In this document: piece by piece, positions 34,222 to 46,000 of the stretch
How positions within the stretch are numbered: position 1 is the stretch's first letter
Layout of the letters: the number at the start of each line of letters is the position of its first letter
Origin: Usnea hakonensis
Taxonomy: Eukaryota > Ascomycota > Lecanoromycetes > Lecanorales > Parmeliaceae
DNA: 59,544 nucleotides
Reading direction: 5' to 3'
NCBI GenBank assembly: GCA_013423325.1
Contig: BLJB01000105.1
Coordinates: forward strand, 1 to 59,544
Notes under the pieces: generated by a model
Told to the model about the DNA's origin: nothing
Seen by the model: only the letters and a program-made list of their open reading frames with translations
The model's database searches: none
Translations under genes and position numbers: made by a program

Positions 34222-35749
34222 CTATGGCATTTTATCCGCCACAATTCCCTGTCCTCTATTCACCTGAGCCCGCTTATCCTCCCCTCCACTCACAATCCCG
34301 ACATTCTTATCCCAAACCACTCCAAAAACCTTCACACCCTCTCCACCAATCTTCCTCCCCTCTCCTTTCAAACTCTCCCTCTCAACGACATACAAGCTCT
34401 CGCCCACCCTGCCGTCTCTCTCGCTCCTCGAGCTTCTCACGTCCCACACCCTGCACGTTCCGTCATGACTTCCGCTCACAAGCCCATAATTGCTCTCTGG
34501 ATCTGCCGCCAGGCTGACCACCGCATTAGTATGACCACGCAACGTCATAGCTGAAATGGTAGTTGCGGAGGCGCGGGGGTCAATGAGAGTGATATGGCGT
34601 GCTGACGCGCCAGCTGCGAGCAGGCTGAGAGAGGGAAGAGCAGTAAGAGAGAGGAGAGGGTGCGACGTTGAGCGCGTGTCCACACAAGTCGAGGTTGGGA
34701 TGTCCCAGGTTTTGAGAGAGTGGTCCCAGGACGTGGAGTAGGCTACTGTGTGGTCATTCGGAGCGAAGATGGTATCTGAGACGGGGCCGGTGTGCGATTT
34801 GAAGAGAGAAAGGGGGCCTCGTTGGGGGGTGGATGTTGAGGGGCCGACTTTCCTACGCTTAGAATTTCGAGATGTAGCCGAGGGAAAGAGAGATGACGGA
34901 GCTGCAGGTGCATCGCTTTTCCTAGTTGACCAAAGACCTACGGAGTGGTCTGCGGAGGCCGAGAGGATGCGGGACGAGGGTTGATGGACTGAAAGAGCGT
35001 CGATACTGGCCTTGTGACCATAAAGCTCAATCTGAGGTGTTATGGAGGCAGTAAACCCTTCAGGGTCCTCTGAGTATTTCCACAAGCGTATTGTGCGGTC
35101 TAGACCAGCAGAAGCGACGTGTGAGGGAGAGATGTATCTTGCTGCCTTGATTGAGGACGTGTGTCCACCGCTCCCTGCTGATGGAGAGGTCGCTAGTACC
35201 TCAGATGACATATTCCATATTCTTAAGAGACCGTCGTAACTCCCAGATAATAGTCTTTCCTGCCCAGGATTTCTTGCTGCTGCGCTACCTGTCCATATTG
35301 CTGCTGGAGATGTTTCCGAAAGAACATCCACAGCACTGACCCAGTCGTCGTGCTCAAAGGACGCAAGGTAAAGCGGCGGTATTATTGCACGTACGTATTC
35401 GACTGCAAGGGTAGTCTCGGCAGAAATGCCATTCGCCGTGAGGTACTCATCTAGAGACGTTCGAAGAAATGTACCATTGATGAGGAATTCAAATGGTATA
35501 GGCTTCTCGGACTGCAGCAAGGTATTAACCAGAGTCGAAAGGGCATATCGGCGGAGATCTGGGGCAACAGTCAGTACAAATTATGTCGAAGAGCTCTAAT
35601 TTCACATTACTAGTGTTGACCAGGATTGGACCTGGATTCTCTGGTAATGAGATGTCAGGATGCTGGGTTGACAAATGTACTCGGACTTGCGTAGATGAGT
35701 CGGATTGAATTATTCCATTGTCCCCACCTGTCATTGCGCCCGTAGCCAT
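34222..35749 (-). CDS. YTM1: Ribosome biogenesis WD-repeat protein Ytm1
   Basis: Two exons (35749-35611, 35558-34222; intron 52 nt) give 491 residues. The N-terminal ubiquitin-like NLE domain (VRVHLSTQHPDISLPENPG, then RRYALSTLVNTLL and PFEFLINGTFLRTSLDEYL) binds the MIDAS domain of the Rea1 AAA-ATPase. Seven or so WD repeats follow (for example LLSGSYDGLLRIWNM, VASAGLDRTIRLWKY, ILSASADHSVGLWS, LVSGSHDGTCRVWDV). A Ser/Lys-rich insertion with RRK sits between repeats, as in fungal Ytm1. With Nop7 and Erb1 it forms a nucleolar complex needed for 60S subunit maturation (human WDR12). Confidence 0.95.
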
Positions 35750-36067
35750 GACTGCTCGACAGATATTGAATTCCTACTACTAGAGTATTGCTAAGGTAGA
35801 AGTTTGGTGCGATGAATTTGCTATTCCCGAATTTTATCTCCGTCGCTCCCAATAGGGACAGTACTTTAATGAACAATACCGGTGCACACACTTTGGATGC
35901 TCTGATACCTCAAAACTTTTAGGGCTCATAAATCACACAAGAACCTAGTTGAGTATGCCAAAAGCATACTATGATAAATTGGTATCTAGATGCAGCGCTA
36001 TGCTTCGCTATGCAGCAAAAACGACCCAAAATCCGAGTTCCCAAGCTAGCCCAGACTCATCCGAAAT
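35750..36067. other. YTM1 promoter region
   Basis: 318 bp between YTM1 start and the transporter stop, both minus strand. Nothing further seen. Confidence 0.45.
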
Positions 36068-38447
36068 CTACTGATCACAGTAGCCTGGGGGTTTGCTATC
36101 TACTGCATTGACCCAATTCTTGATCGTCAACGACGTGGTGTATACCATTGCCACGCACCCAAACACACACATAGTGACATCAGCAACTCGCTGCTTCTTC
36201 GAGTTTGCGATAGCTTTGAAATGGAGCATTGGCTAAGGCAATTTTAGAATCTATAAGACTCAAGCAAAGAATAGTACGTACCGGGTACACGTAGACCAGG
36301 GGTATGCACGCGAAGCTGCCAACAAGAGCAACGAATTTGTCCAGATCGCCTGCTCCACCCCAGGCAATGAGCGCACACAACACAACCAGAAAGAATCGCA
36401 GCAGGTTCTTCTTCCACTTGATATAGGGATTATCTTTCCCGCTGCGCAAGAAAATCTTGTTCTCAATGATCCGTATAGCTGGAAATAATTGAAGTGGCGT
36501 GGACAGAAGGATAGCCATTGAGTAGAGGAGCTGTATTGCATTGACGAATTTGCTATCCTGGGGTAAATTCAAAAGTACTACGGTCTTCGTGGCCGATCCA
36601 AATGCTGCATAAGACATGGCACCCATGCCAATAAATAGAACTGTGATGAAAATCATAACACCGGCCAGGACCGGGGGGAATTTGGATGGATCCTTCATCG
36701 ACTCTTGGATCGGTATGATCAGACCTACACCTTCAAAGGTGAAAATTGCTGTACCAATAAAAAGCGTCCAGTCTCGGGAATTGAAGTTGATGATGTCTGC
36801 TACGCCATTTTTCGCCATTGTATGAATGTCGAAATATCCGAGGTACAAGAGGCCAAGGGCGATAAAGACATCGGCAATGATGGCAGTCAAGCCGAGCTTG
36901 CTGATATCCCGTATTAGGGACAGCGGAAGAAAGATGACGAGCTGCATAAGAACCATGAATTTGATGTCGATCCATGTTCGACACTTCGACACTGCCAGGA
37001 CGAAAGCTTGTAGGTTTTCCGCGGTAAAGACAATATAGGCAGACACAAAGCCAAGCTGGCTAAGGGCAACAGACGATAATATCAAAGCACGCATCCATTT
37101 ACCATAGAGTATACCACCCATATCACCAAAGGAGGCCTCAACCTTGAGCCTAGTGTTCACCAGGAGAATGAAGCAATAGTAGCTTAACAACGCAACGCCC
37201 AATAGGACAACATTGCTAAACATCATTCCTCCGTTGAGATAAGCTTTGGGGAGGAAGAGAACGCCGGTCCCAATGAAAGACTTGAGTAGTAGGAACACTG
37301 CACCAGAAGGAGAGTTCTCGCCTTTTGCCCCTCGGTCTTTGAACTTGCGTTTCCGCATTCCCGGGGTACTAGGTGTCAAAAGTGAACTTCCCTCCCCAGC
37401 CTCGCTCTCGCTTCCTTCGCTTTCTATTCCATTGACACGTGGTTTGTAACCAAAATATTCTTCCTCGTCATCTTCTTTGAGCTCTTCTCCTGCAAAGTGA
37501 CCGTAAATAGTAAGAAACTCATAGAAATTTTTCGTGATTATCGTCATCGGTTGCCCCGTCTGTAGGGACTCCTCCTGAGATTCTAAGCCATTCAGTCCAA
37601 CCCTACGCCCTGAAGATTGGTCGGGTGCTTGTCGTCTTAGGTAGTTTCTCCGAAAGCCACCAGGCTGCTGTATAGCACTTGCATCGAGTTCCCCGTCCTT
37701 TGGTTCGAGACGGGAAATATGCCAGCTTTTGCTTCGCTTTCCACGGCCCCGGGCCTCAGCGTTTTCAGCCCAGCGGTAAATCGTACGAGTCATGTCTCCT
37801 CCCTGGAGTTGCAGGCTGGAGAATTCGTCATCGCCAATACCCGTCGCAGGATTTTCTCCGTTACCGTTTCCAACATTGACCGAAGATGCTCTATGGCTGA
37901 GAGTAGAACTGCCTTCGCCATTGTCGTTTGCAACGTCCAAATTCGATGGCTGAACAAGATGTCGCTTCACCACCTTCGGGTCTTCATTTGGAGCACCTGA
38001 TGTGCGCCTTAGACCGCCCTGCCCAGAACGACTGTCGAAAGAGCCGTACGTTGTCTGAGGCCCACTTCCTTGCAATGCAGCGCCGGCAACACCGGGTGAG
38101 AGTGGCCGCTGAGGCGGTGTTCCAAACCTTGGTGGACTTCTCCCAAAAGAGCCTTGCAGTGCGGCAGCAAGAGCCGACTGACCTGGCCCGGGAATCAACT
38201 GAGATGTTCCGGTTCCGGGAAGAGGTGTATGGCTTTCGCTATTCCGCTGGCTTTGGGTAGGGACTTGACGAACAGGTGGAGAGCCTTGGGCGCCGAAGGA
38301 GGCAATCGGAGACGCTAGCCTGGCGATGGAGGTGGCTCGAGGAGTAGATTCCGCTGGGGGCGAGCGGCCTCGCGAGGCGTCGGGAGAGGATGAGCTCGGT
38401 ACAGGCCGGGGTCTGGAAGGAGACGAAGTGTTCCTTTGGCCGGACAT
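36068..38447 (-). CDS. AVT3: Vacuolar amino acid transporter, AVT3/AVT4 type (AAAP family)
   Basis: Two exons (38447-36282, 36232-36068; 49-nt intron) give 776 residues. The first 380 or so residues are disordered, Ser/Pro-rich, as in fungal Avt3/Avt4. Membrane segments then follow, opened by SGAVFLLLKSFIGTGVLFLP, the classic first helix of amino acid/auxin permeases, and containing FIGTAIFTFEGVGLIIPI, the conserved central helix. Skipping the small intron gives a false C-terminus; with it the protein continues PPMLHFKAIA and one more membrane helix (MCVFGCVAMVYTT). The family exports neutral amino acids from the vacuole to the cytosol. Avt3 versus Avt4 cannot be separated by eye. Confidence 0.92.
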
Positions 38448-40340
38448 TGAGGCAGATAATAGGGCGTTACCGGGCCATGTCTTGTCAAATCTTGCAAGGT
38501 CAGAAAAGGGCTTTCATCTTGTTACGTATGGGCAGTCTGAGCGGCACGCGAGGATATTTGACTGTGCTTATCTCCAAGCACCTGGGTCACGCGGGCACCA
38601 CTCGGTATCAATGTGCGTGACACGACCCGGCGATGAAGTTGGTAGGTGGCAGTTGATCTATTATTAAATGTTTGATAGCGTGATACGACAAAAGGATTGA
38701 TGCTGTTCTATTCGTTGAATTTGGCACAAAGAAAAGCAATGCGTGGAGGACCAAAGATCAATAAATAAGCAATACCAAATTCCTGGGGCTGACGTAGGAT
38801 TGACGGTAGGGCTGAGTGAGAATGAATCGGTGGTCCCCGACTTCTGAGGTAGCGACATTGAATTAAAAGCTACCTTCTGCAAGACCCTATGAGACATCTC
38901 TGTTCCATGTTGCTGAGTATTATGTGCATGCATCAATCATCTTGTTAGCAGGTCAAAATCTTCCTTGCAACACGTGTATATCCTAGTCTCATTTGAGCAA
39001 TCTAATTGTTCTTGCTTGCGTACTTTATCTTCATAGCACAGCTGGTATTTGCTACCTACCAAAATACATAACTCGTTACACTATGTGCGTAACAGCGGTG
39101 CAGTGCGTCGTTCGTCAACATTTTGAGATGCTGGTCAGTCAAGTTCCCGAAACATCATTGAATGTTACATTGCGAAATAGCTATTAGTTACTTGTATCTG
39201 CAATCCCGCTAAATCTTCATGATATGAACGGCAGTAACTTCACCTGTATGTTGTCTACAAGATCTTGCCGCGTCATTGTGCTAGCATTTGAGGTAAGACA
39301 GTGCCCGATCATATCGAGGACTTTCCTTTCCTGATATACCATTCGCTACTTATACATATCCGTTTGACGTCTGATATGGTCCTTGCTCACTTGGCAGTAT
39401 TGACCTCGAGCTTTCCTGTTGTAGACCGCTAGGCATATAATCGCGTTCATCAAGCCAGTCAGATTCTCAAATTGGCGAATCCAGAAACGGTAAGAAAATT
39501 TCACGAGCAGTCTAAATGATTTTGACTGACTCATCTGGACAGGAATACTACACCACGAACAGTGGTAAGACCATACTGTGACCCGTGATTTGGCGCTGGT
39601 ACAAAGGTTGAGGGTGCCCTGTTCACCCTACTGCAGTCACCCTCCGAAAGCATTGCAATCGGCTATGGAGCCTCTAAGATGCTGGACGACCTGTCAACCG
39701 TGCAAATAGCTTCATCTCAGACTGTCCAGGCCTGTGACCCGACTATCCGGACCATGGGAGCCTTGACTTTGCGGGAACTCAAAGAATGCATGCGAACCGC
39801 CCGTGGTCCCCTAAAGGCAATCATGATAACCTCAATAACCAATAATACTCCTTCAGGGTGCAATTAATCTTAAGGTTATGCACGTCGGCATGAGGGATAA
39901 AACCCGCGTCTGTTTTTTAGTCTCTTGAGGCACGAGCTAAAGTCTTTTCGGCCGCATGAATGGTGCAGGGTTGCAAAATGTTCACCCTGATTTCTGATGT
40001 TGTCGTAAAACCAAGGTAAGTATACTCCGACTCACTTCATTGTATACTTCGAACAGTTTGTTTCCTTCAGACTACTCGAAACCAATTGCGTTCTACTTTG
40101 AATCGAGCGAAGCCATGTTGTTGAGTCAGATGGTTACGGCCGTTCCAGGTGCCGAAGTGAAGCAACCTTCTTCTTTAGGACTCTGTTGCTGCAGGGTCGA
40201 AATAGTCCCATTTACCCCACTACTCCCGTACTTGCATGAGCAATCACCTAGAGTCCATGCCGACCAACGAGATGGCTCACTTGGCCGGCAAAGACGGCTT
40301 ACGACAAGGCTGAGAATTTCCAGCAACCAAAAGTAACATA
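38448..40340. other. Gene-poor region upstream of the transporter
   Basis: 1.9 kb with only short frames, except the coding-like stretch at 39589-39867. It separates the housekeeping block from the accessory block. No repeat or RNA gene recognised. Confidence 0.45.
39589..39867 (+). pseudogene. Possible gene remnant with coding-like frame
   Basis: The plus frame is open for 93 codons up to TAA and reads like protein (VEGALFTLLQSPSESIAIGYGASKML, in parts; later LRELKECMRTARGPLK). Upstream there are two good donor sites (GTAAGA at about 39489 and 39566) with a short segment between them beginning after GACAG at 39541, suggesting small exons. No start codon with a credible first exon was found and the family is not recognised. 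It may be a real multi-exon gene, or a decayed one. Confidence 0.25.
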
Positions 40341-41707
40341 ATGACCTTCACATCAACGAACATGGCTTCCACTGCTAAAAGTATTGCTGCCAGAGGACGC
40401 CACTCTGTTCCATCTCCCAGTATGCTGCTCCTTGTTACATTTTTATTTGGAGCGAGTCTAGCTCAACGCCCGAGCACTGCATCAACCTGCGACTACTATG
40501 CTCAGAGCCTTTACGGTGTAAACGATAGTCAGACCCAGTACCAGCTCGTGCAACATATCGTAGTGCTTGCTTTTGCCGGAGCGCCGTCAGGAATAACCAA
40601 TATATCATCAGATGTTACAGGGATCCTTAACCCTGGCACGTTCCAAGGATCAAGCGTAGATCTTGCTCCCTGGTTCAATGGCGCGATTGATTCTACCAAT
40701 CTCAACAATCAGGCAGTAGGGATCAACTGGCTCGATGATGGAGGACTTAGCCCATTGCATAGCTACATCAATGGGTCCACGTCCAACATCATGTTGACGA
40801 ACACAACGAACCAGTAGTAAGCTGTGCCTCTGCCGCAGCCATATTTGCTAACACAAATCCGCGCAGTCGACTTTTTGCACATTTCTACGAGAGCTTCAGT
40901 AAGATATTCGGCTGCTCAGACCCTCCACCTCCACCTCCGTCTAGCAGTAGCAGTGGTGGCCAACTCAGTCTCGCGTACGTCCACAAATACATGGATCTGA
41001 ACTACACAGACCTCGGCCATTTCATCAACCAGCTCAGTCTGGCAACTGCGAACTATGGCTTCTCAGACCAAGACAGCCAAACATTAAGCACGGACCTAAA
41101 CGGCATGTACAATGTCCGCTGTGCCCCACCCATTACAGAAAACCCGGCCCAAGGCCCTCAATTACTCTCGCTGTGTCAAGCAGATACTTGCCCATTAGCA
41201 GTCCCGAATGCGGACTGTGCCGCTTATGTCAATCTTTCAGCAAATGGCGTTGCAGCCGGTGTCTCCTCATCGCAAGGATCTTCCACGGCCACGCCCGCAC
41301 CCTTCATCCCGACGACAATATCCTCCGCGTCCTCTTTCATTTCTTTCCCAAGCACAGAGCCAACAGCCCCGGCGAACAACTCGTCCACGACCACATCTAA
41401 AGCAAAAATGAGCCCAGGCGCCATCGCAGGGATCGCCATCGGCGGAGCTGCCGTGTTTCTCGCTGCGGTGGTAGCATTAGTATTTGTGCCCAAAAGGCGC
41501 AGACCGGTGCGGGGGACGCAGCATCCCACGATGCCCATGTCTCTTGCATCCCCGCCAGGGGAGCAGAAGTTCCCTTCGTTTCCTTTTCCTCAGACCCACA
41601 ATCCGCCGCTGGATCAACATTTCGCGTCGTTTACTTCGGGGACGCTGAGTCCGACCATAGCTGAGATGGACAGCACGCACGAGGGTCGTGGTGGAGGCTG
41701 GCATTAA
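40341..41707 (+). CDS. Single-pass cell-surface protein, fungal family
   Basis: Two exons (40341-40816, 40867-41707; 50-nt intron with GCTAACA branch) give about 438 residues. A signal peptide (MLLLVTFLFGASLAQ) lies after a short basic lead, so the ATG at 40362 is an alternative start. The ectodomain (CDYYAQSLYG, GILNPGTFQGSSVDL, FLDDGG-like motif, then FAHFYESFSKIFGC and VHKYMDLNYTDLGHFI) matches a fungal extracellular family that I know only as conserved hypothetical proteins. It is N-glycosylation rich. A Ser/Thr stalk leads to one transmembrane helix (AGIAIGGAAVFLAAVVALVFV) and a short cytoplasmic tail starting PKRRR. The fold suggests a sensor or wall-associated receptor, which is inference only. 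Confidence 0.75.
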
Positions 41708-42591
41708 CATCGCCGCGGCTGAACAAGGGGTCCTGTCTGATTACGACATTGCAAGGCATCATGAATTAGGGCTCGATTTTATAACGCAGTCAAATCTTCT
41801 CGAAATTATCATTCATACTTGATTCCGTAGTCAACTCTTTCCGAAATTGGAGACATGGAATACTTCAATTGGTTCTAGGAACAGCCAAGCAGTATTTGCG
41901 TTGGTCCCGTCTATTACTAAGTGGTGATACTTGTGAACACAACCTCCGACAACGGCCACTCACACACATACTATCCTTTTTGGATAAGATATGCGTTTGC
42001 AGACCCCGTCTACGTGTCTTTAATAGCTAAATAGCAGGCGCGCTCCGCTCCTTCCATGGTTACGCTTGCACAACCTGATCGAGAGCAACAGCGTCGCGCG
42101 GCCTCTCTCTCCATTATGGTACCGTAATGCCATTCGCCGTCTCCTCTTACTATCATCAATCTAAGCGGTCAATTAGTCGGTGGGCCGCGTACTTCATGCC
42201 TTACTTTACCCAAGCTCTGGGCTTTGAAGGTGCCAAAGGACTCGAGTCTTAGCATTTGTATGAAATTCTTTCGCACACCATCGGCCGCCGCAAGCGATAT
42301 CTACTGTTGGCGAATAATCTGACTGACCGATCGCGGACATTCTTTTGCCCGTGACTTTATTATCTCGGGAGGAAATTGGTGGGGGGGCCGAGGATGTGCG
42401 AGGGAAAGCTACGGTTTCCAATCCGGCTTCAGGGACCTGTCAAATATATCTGGGTTAGATCGAAAAAGCCATAGCTGACAACGAAACATCTTTACTTCTC
42501 CTGATCTTTCACGTTTGAAGCAGAAAAGGTACGGAGGGGTCAAAACCTCCAAACGCTGACAAATTCTTACCTTACTTCGTTCCATACGTCT
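41708..42591. other. Intergenic before the repeat array
   Basis: No gene supported. Short frames only, with no family signal. Confidence 0.45.
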
Positions 42592-43400
42592 CAGCCCCTT
42601 CGGTCTCTACTCAATCCTGTGTCATCTCATCGGTCTTCTATCGTCAAACTTCCGTCACATCGAGGCCAGCTTTCACGCGAAACACTGGTATTCAGGTCAT
42701 AGATAACTGATAAGCGCTTGATTGCACCGTCGATTGTGATAAAACCTCAGGAACGTCCGGCCATTCTCCCTGAGCGAGATTCTGTTTCATTTCAGCCCCT
42801 TCAGTCTCTTACCTCTTCCTGTGTCATCTCATCGGTCTCCTCCTGTCACGTCGAGCTCAGCCATTACGTGAAACCTCAATACCAAAACGAATGACTGCGG
42901 TCACTTCCCCTCCACGAGGTTTCGTTTCATTACCAGCCCCATCCAGTCTCTAATGAGGCATGTGTCGTTTCGTCAATCTCCTCGTCTCAGCTCGAGCTCA
43001 GCCGTGACGTACAACGCTAGTATCCAGTCGTAGACGACTGCCAAGCGCTCGCTGTTACACTATCGGCTCAGACAGGACCTTCATATTACAAAACGAGAAG
43101 GGTGCGGCCATGTCCATTCCGAGGAGTTTTGTATCGTTCCAGCCCTTCATTTTTTTCCCTCGCTATGTGTCATCCCGCTAGTCTTGTCCTCAAGCTCGAA
43201 ACCAGCCATCACATGAAACCGTAGTATCAAGTCGTGTACCATTAAGAAGTGCTTGCTCTTCCTCCGTCGATTCAGACACGTCCTTCAGGGACCAAAACAA
43301 CAAACGTGCGGCCGTTTCCCCTCAGTACTGTTTCGTTTCGTTTCGTTTCGTTTCGTTTCAACCCCTTCAGTCTCTTCGTACACAGGCTGTGCGTCTCGGA
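42592..43400 (+). repeat. Array of degenerate ~140-220-bp repeats
   Basis: Five diverged units start with the word CAGCCCCTTCNGTCTCT at 42592, 42793, 42934, 43140 and 43359 (last partial). Each is followed by TGTGTCATCTCATCGGTCT-like sequence; full units go on to TCACGTGAAAC-like words and GCCAAGCGCTTGCT-like words. Spacing is 201, 141, 206 and 219 bp. TTTCGTTTCAT precedes several units. No coding frame spans the array. It lies directly upstream of the orphan gene at 43655. Confidence 0.8.
43331..43359 (+). repeat. TTTCG microsatellite
   Basis: Nearly six tandem copies of TTTCG precede the last array unit, an expansion of the TTTCGTTTCAT word found before earlier units. Confidence 0.95.
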
Positions 43401-43424
43401 TTCCCTGGCGATTGAAATCATGAG

Positions 43425-43430
43425 TATAAA
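43425..43430 (+). promoter_or_regulatory. TATA box of the orphan gene
   Basis: TATAAA 230 bp before the ATG at 43655, followed by a CA/CT-rich stretch (CATCACCATCTTCACACC) typical of fungal 5' leaders. The distance implies a leader of about 190-200 nt. Confidence 0.5.
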
Positions 43431-43654
43431 AAAGAGAAATGTCTCTGCTTTCTTCTTCTTCTTTTCATATCATTCAGCAAGCACAGATAGACAGCCAAGA
43501 CTTTCCTCACATCTTTACAAAGACCAACATCCATACACATCACCATCTTCACACCTCATCATCCATACAAACATCAGCATCCATATACCGCACGACTCTC
43601 TGTGCAATCAAATCATACATCACTATCAATAGCAGCCACCAAAAACCAGGCACG

Positions 43655-44035
43655 ATGTCCGCCTCTAGATCCGACGCTGGAGCGAGTTCTTCCCAATCCG
43701 GGAACCCAGATCCAGATGCCAAAACCTATCCAAAGCCCAAGCCAACAAACCCAATGGATTCAGATCTTACCACAGAGTGTATCCGGAGATTGGGGATTGT
43801 GACCACGATCGATATAGGAGTTCAGCCTCGTATGTTCCAGCTTAAACCCTACGGCGACAATCTAGACGATTGGCCTACACAGAAAGGAGGAGATAAATTA
43901 CACGTACAATTACATCCAGTGCGTGACGAGTTTCTTGCAGTAGGCAAAATCTACGAGATCTTTTTTGAACGCGACAAAAATAGTGCAGACACCGTTCCCT
44001 ATACGAGGGGCACAACTCTCACGTATGGTGCCTAG
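43655..44035 (+). CDS. Small orphan protein
   Basis: Single-exon frame of 126 residues starting at an ATG in good context (CACGATGTCC). The first 35 residues are Ser/Pro/Lys-rich and disordered (PKPKPTNPM). The rest is mixed, beta-strand-like (GIVTTIDIGVQPRMFQLKPYG, in parts; LHVQLHPVRDEFLAVGKIYEIFF). No signal peptide, membrane segment or known motif. The frame may continue through a GTATGG donor near its stop at 44033. It stands alone between two tandem repeats, with its own TATA box and leader. It may be lineage-specific. Confidence 0.5.
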   Translation: MSASRSDAGASSSQSGNPDPDAKTYPKPKPTNPMDSDLTTECIRRLGIVTTIDIGVQPRMFQLKPYGDNLDDWPTQKGGDKLHVQLHPVRDEFLAVGKIYEIFFERDKNSADTVPYTRGTTLTYGA

Positions 44036-44182
44036 CTATGATGCGGAGTTGGCAGTGCTGCATCCCTGGGCTGGACCGAGGATCAGGGTTATCAGACTTC
44101 ACACAGGCGCCGGCGTCATGACCTATCGGTACAACGATTGACTGTGCCGATGCTCTGCTTTTCATTGATGTTACTTGGGTTT

Positions 44183-44442
44183 GGCGTTTGGACGGAAAAT
44201 TTTGCGTTGCTTTTCTTGCGCTCTTTTGTTTTTGCTGCTATGTTCTGGCACCACTTTCGTTGATGTTTGGCGTTTGGACGGAAAGATCATGCGTTGCTTT
44301 TCTTGCGCTCTATTGTTTTTGCTGCTATGTTCTGGCACCACTTTCGTTGATGTTTGGCGTTTGGACGGAAAAAATCATGCGTTGCTATTCTTGTCGCTCC
44401 TTTGTTACTACACTCATGTTCTGGCACCTCTCGGTCTGTTTG
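44183..44442 (+). repeat. Three tandem copies of an 86-87-bp unit
   Basis: Units beginning GGCGTTTGGACGGAAA start at 44183, 44269 and 44356. The first two are nearly identical; the third has diverged in its second half and ends in a T run. All three frames are open across it in part, but the resulting peptides are Cys/Leu/Phe strings and are not taken as genes. Confidence 0.9.
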
Positions 44443-44496
44443 GTTTTTTTTTTTTTTTTAGAGAGCACTGCACTAGTTAGACACAGCACCTAATTC

Positions 44497-44620
44497 CCAA
44501 TGAAAATACTCGTAACCCAATCAGGAAGACTCTCCGTTGTTGACGGGAAGAGGATACTAACCATGACATGATGGAATATATCTTAAGGTAGTTACGATGA
44601 TAGGACATAAGCTGTGCCTC
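44497..44620 (+). repeat. Left copy of a diverged direct repeat flanking the PKS remnant
   Basis: Shares AAAATACTCGTA, AGACTCTCCGT and GACGGGAAGAGGA in the same order and orientation with 47160-47290. Later words (AAGCTGTGCCTC versus CACAACCTGTTCCTC) are weaker matches. Confidence 0.6.
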
Positions 44621-44750
44621 TTTAGCTTACATATGCATCCGACATCTGACTTTTTATTTGATATTCACAGCACGTCTGCGACCCATACTTAGACTCAACA
44701 TGGCAGCAACCATATCGACAAACTTTGCGGCAGGAAAAAACCGAATTCGA

Positions 44751-46000
44751 TCAGTCTATGGATTTTCTATCGTCAACGATGCTTACAGGCCATGGTAGCA
44801 ATGAAATTGGAACGCATAGATTATCGTAATACGGCGTGATAACGGGATTAAGCTGGTTGAAGTGCATATTTGGTGGAATGGCCTTGTTTTGGATGGCAAG
44901 CACGGCTTTGAGAACACCAGCCAGTGCGGCACAGCCCTCGAGGTGACCGAAGACTGTCTTGACTGATCCGCGATAGAGCGGATTTTCCTCCTTTGTTTCA
45001 GACGGGTTGGGAAAGAATGCTTCATGAACGGCGCGAGCCTCTACAGGATCGCCTGCCAAGGTCCCCGTGCCGTGGCATTCGAAGTACTGACATCGATCGT
45101 TAAATAAGTCTAACCTGGCGTTCTTGTAGGTCTGACGAATAAATTCCGTCTGAGCTGACGAGCTGAGCATTGTAATGCTGTTGGTGCGGCCATCCGAATT
45201 GACTCCGGTTTGCCGTATAATGTGATCATTATCCTGGAGGGCCTTGCTAAGGGTTTGAGCAATAAGGCGGCGACGCCTTCGCCGCGTGCGTAACTATTTG
45301 CATCCTTGTCCCACATACGAGAGCGGGAGCCAGGTGATAGCATGTGCAGATTTGATTCGGCGATGTACATCGCCGGATCTAAAAGCAGTGTTGTGCCCGC
45401 AACGATGGCTTGCGTGGCTTCTCCGTTTCGAAGACCCTGGGCGGCTTGGTGCAAGGCGACAAGGGAACTCGAACATGCCGTGTCAATAATTATAGATGGG
45501 CCTTTTAGATTGAAGAAGTATGATATACGAATCGAGAGGATACTTCGTGCTACGCCTGTAGCTGTATATTTTGGAAGCGATCCCGGGTCACGCATTTGAA
45601 TATCATTGAAATCAGTACTCATGACACCCACGTGTACCGAAGTCAACGACCCATCGATATCATCCAAAGGTCAGCCTGCAGCTTCAAGGGACTCGTCGAC
45701 CGTCTCCAGTAAGATCCGTTGTTGAGGATCCATACCATGAGCTTCTCTAGGATTGATGCGGAAGAATGAAGTGTCGAAAAGACGACAGTCTTCTTGGAGC
45801 AGATGAGCTCGATTCTGTACATCGGTACGGCCATGATACTCTCCATCTGGGCTATAGAAGCTGCACAGATTAAGTCTCTCTGCGGGAAAATCACGAATCA
45901 TGTCTCTTGGAGCCTTCAACAACTCCCAAAGCTTAGACGGTGATGTTGCAGCGCCTGGAAATCTACAGGCCGAGCCAACGATGGCAATGGGTTCATCCAT
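44751..46000 (-). pseudogene. Polyketide synthase remnant, ketosynthase domain only
   Basis: The frame starts at ATG 46000 with EPIAIVGSACRFPG, the normal beginning of a highly-reducing type PKS. The ketosynthase residues remain: active-site Cys in DTACSSSL, the two histidines in ECHGTGT and VFGHLEG. It is broken by an in-frame TGA at 45671-45673, a one-base frameshift near 45245-45250, and a loss of everything after CVPISLLPWP, just before the usual end of the ketosynthase. Acyltransferase and later domains are absent downstream. About 415 of an expected 2000+ residues are left. It cannot make a product as it stands. Named by family only; the metabolite is unknown. Confidence 0.9.

Noticed and set aside
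44175..44493. Frames of 101 codons through the tandem triplicate
   Set aside because: Period 86-87 bp changes frame between copies and peptides are low-complexity Cys/Leu/Phe.
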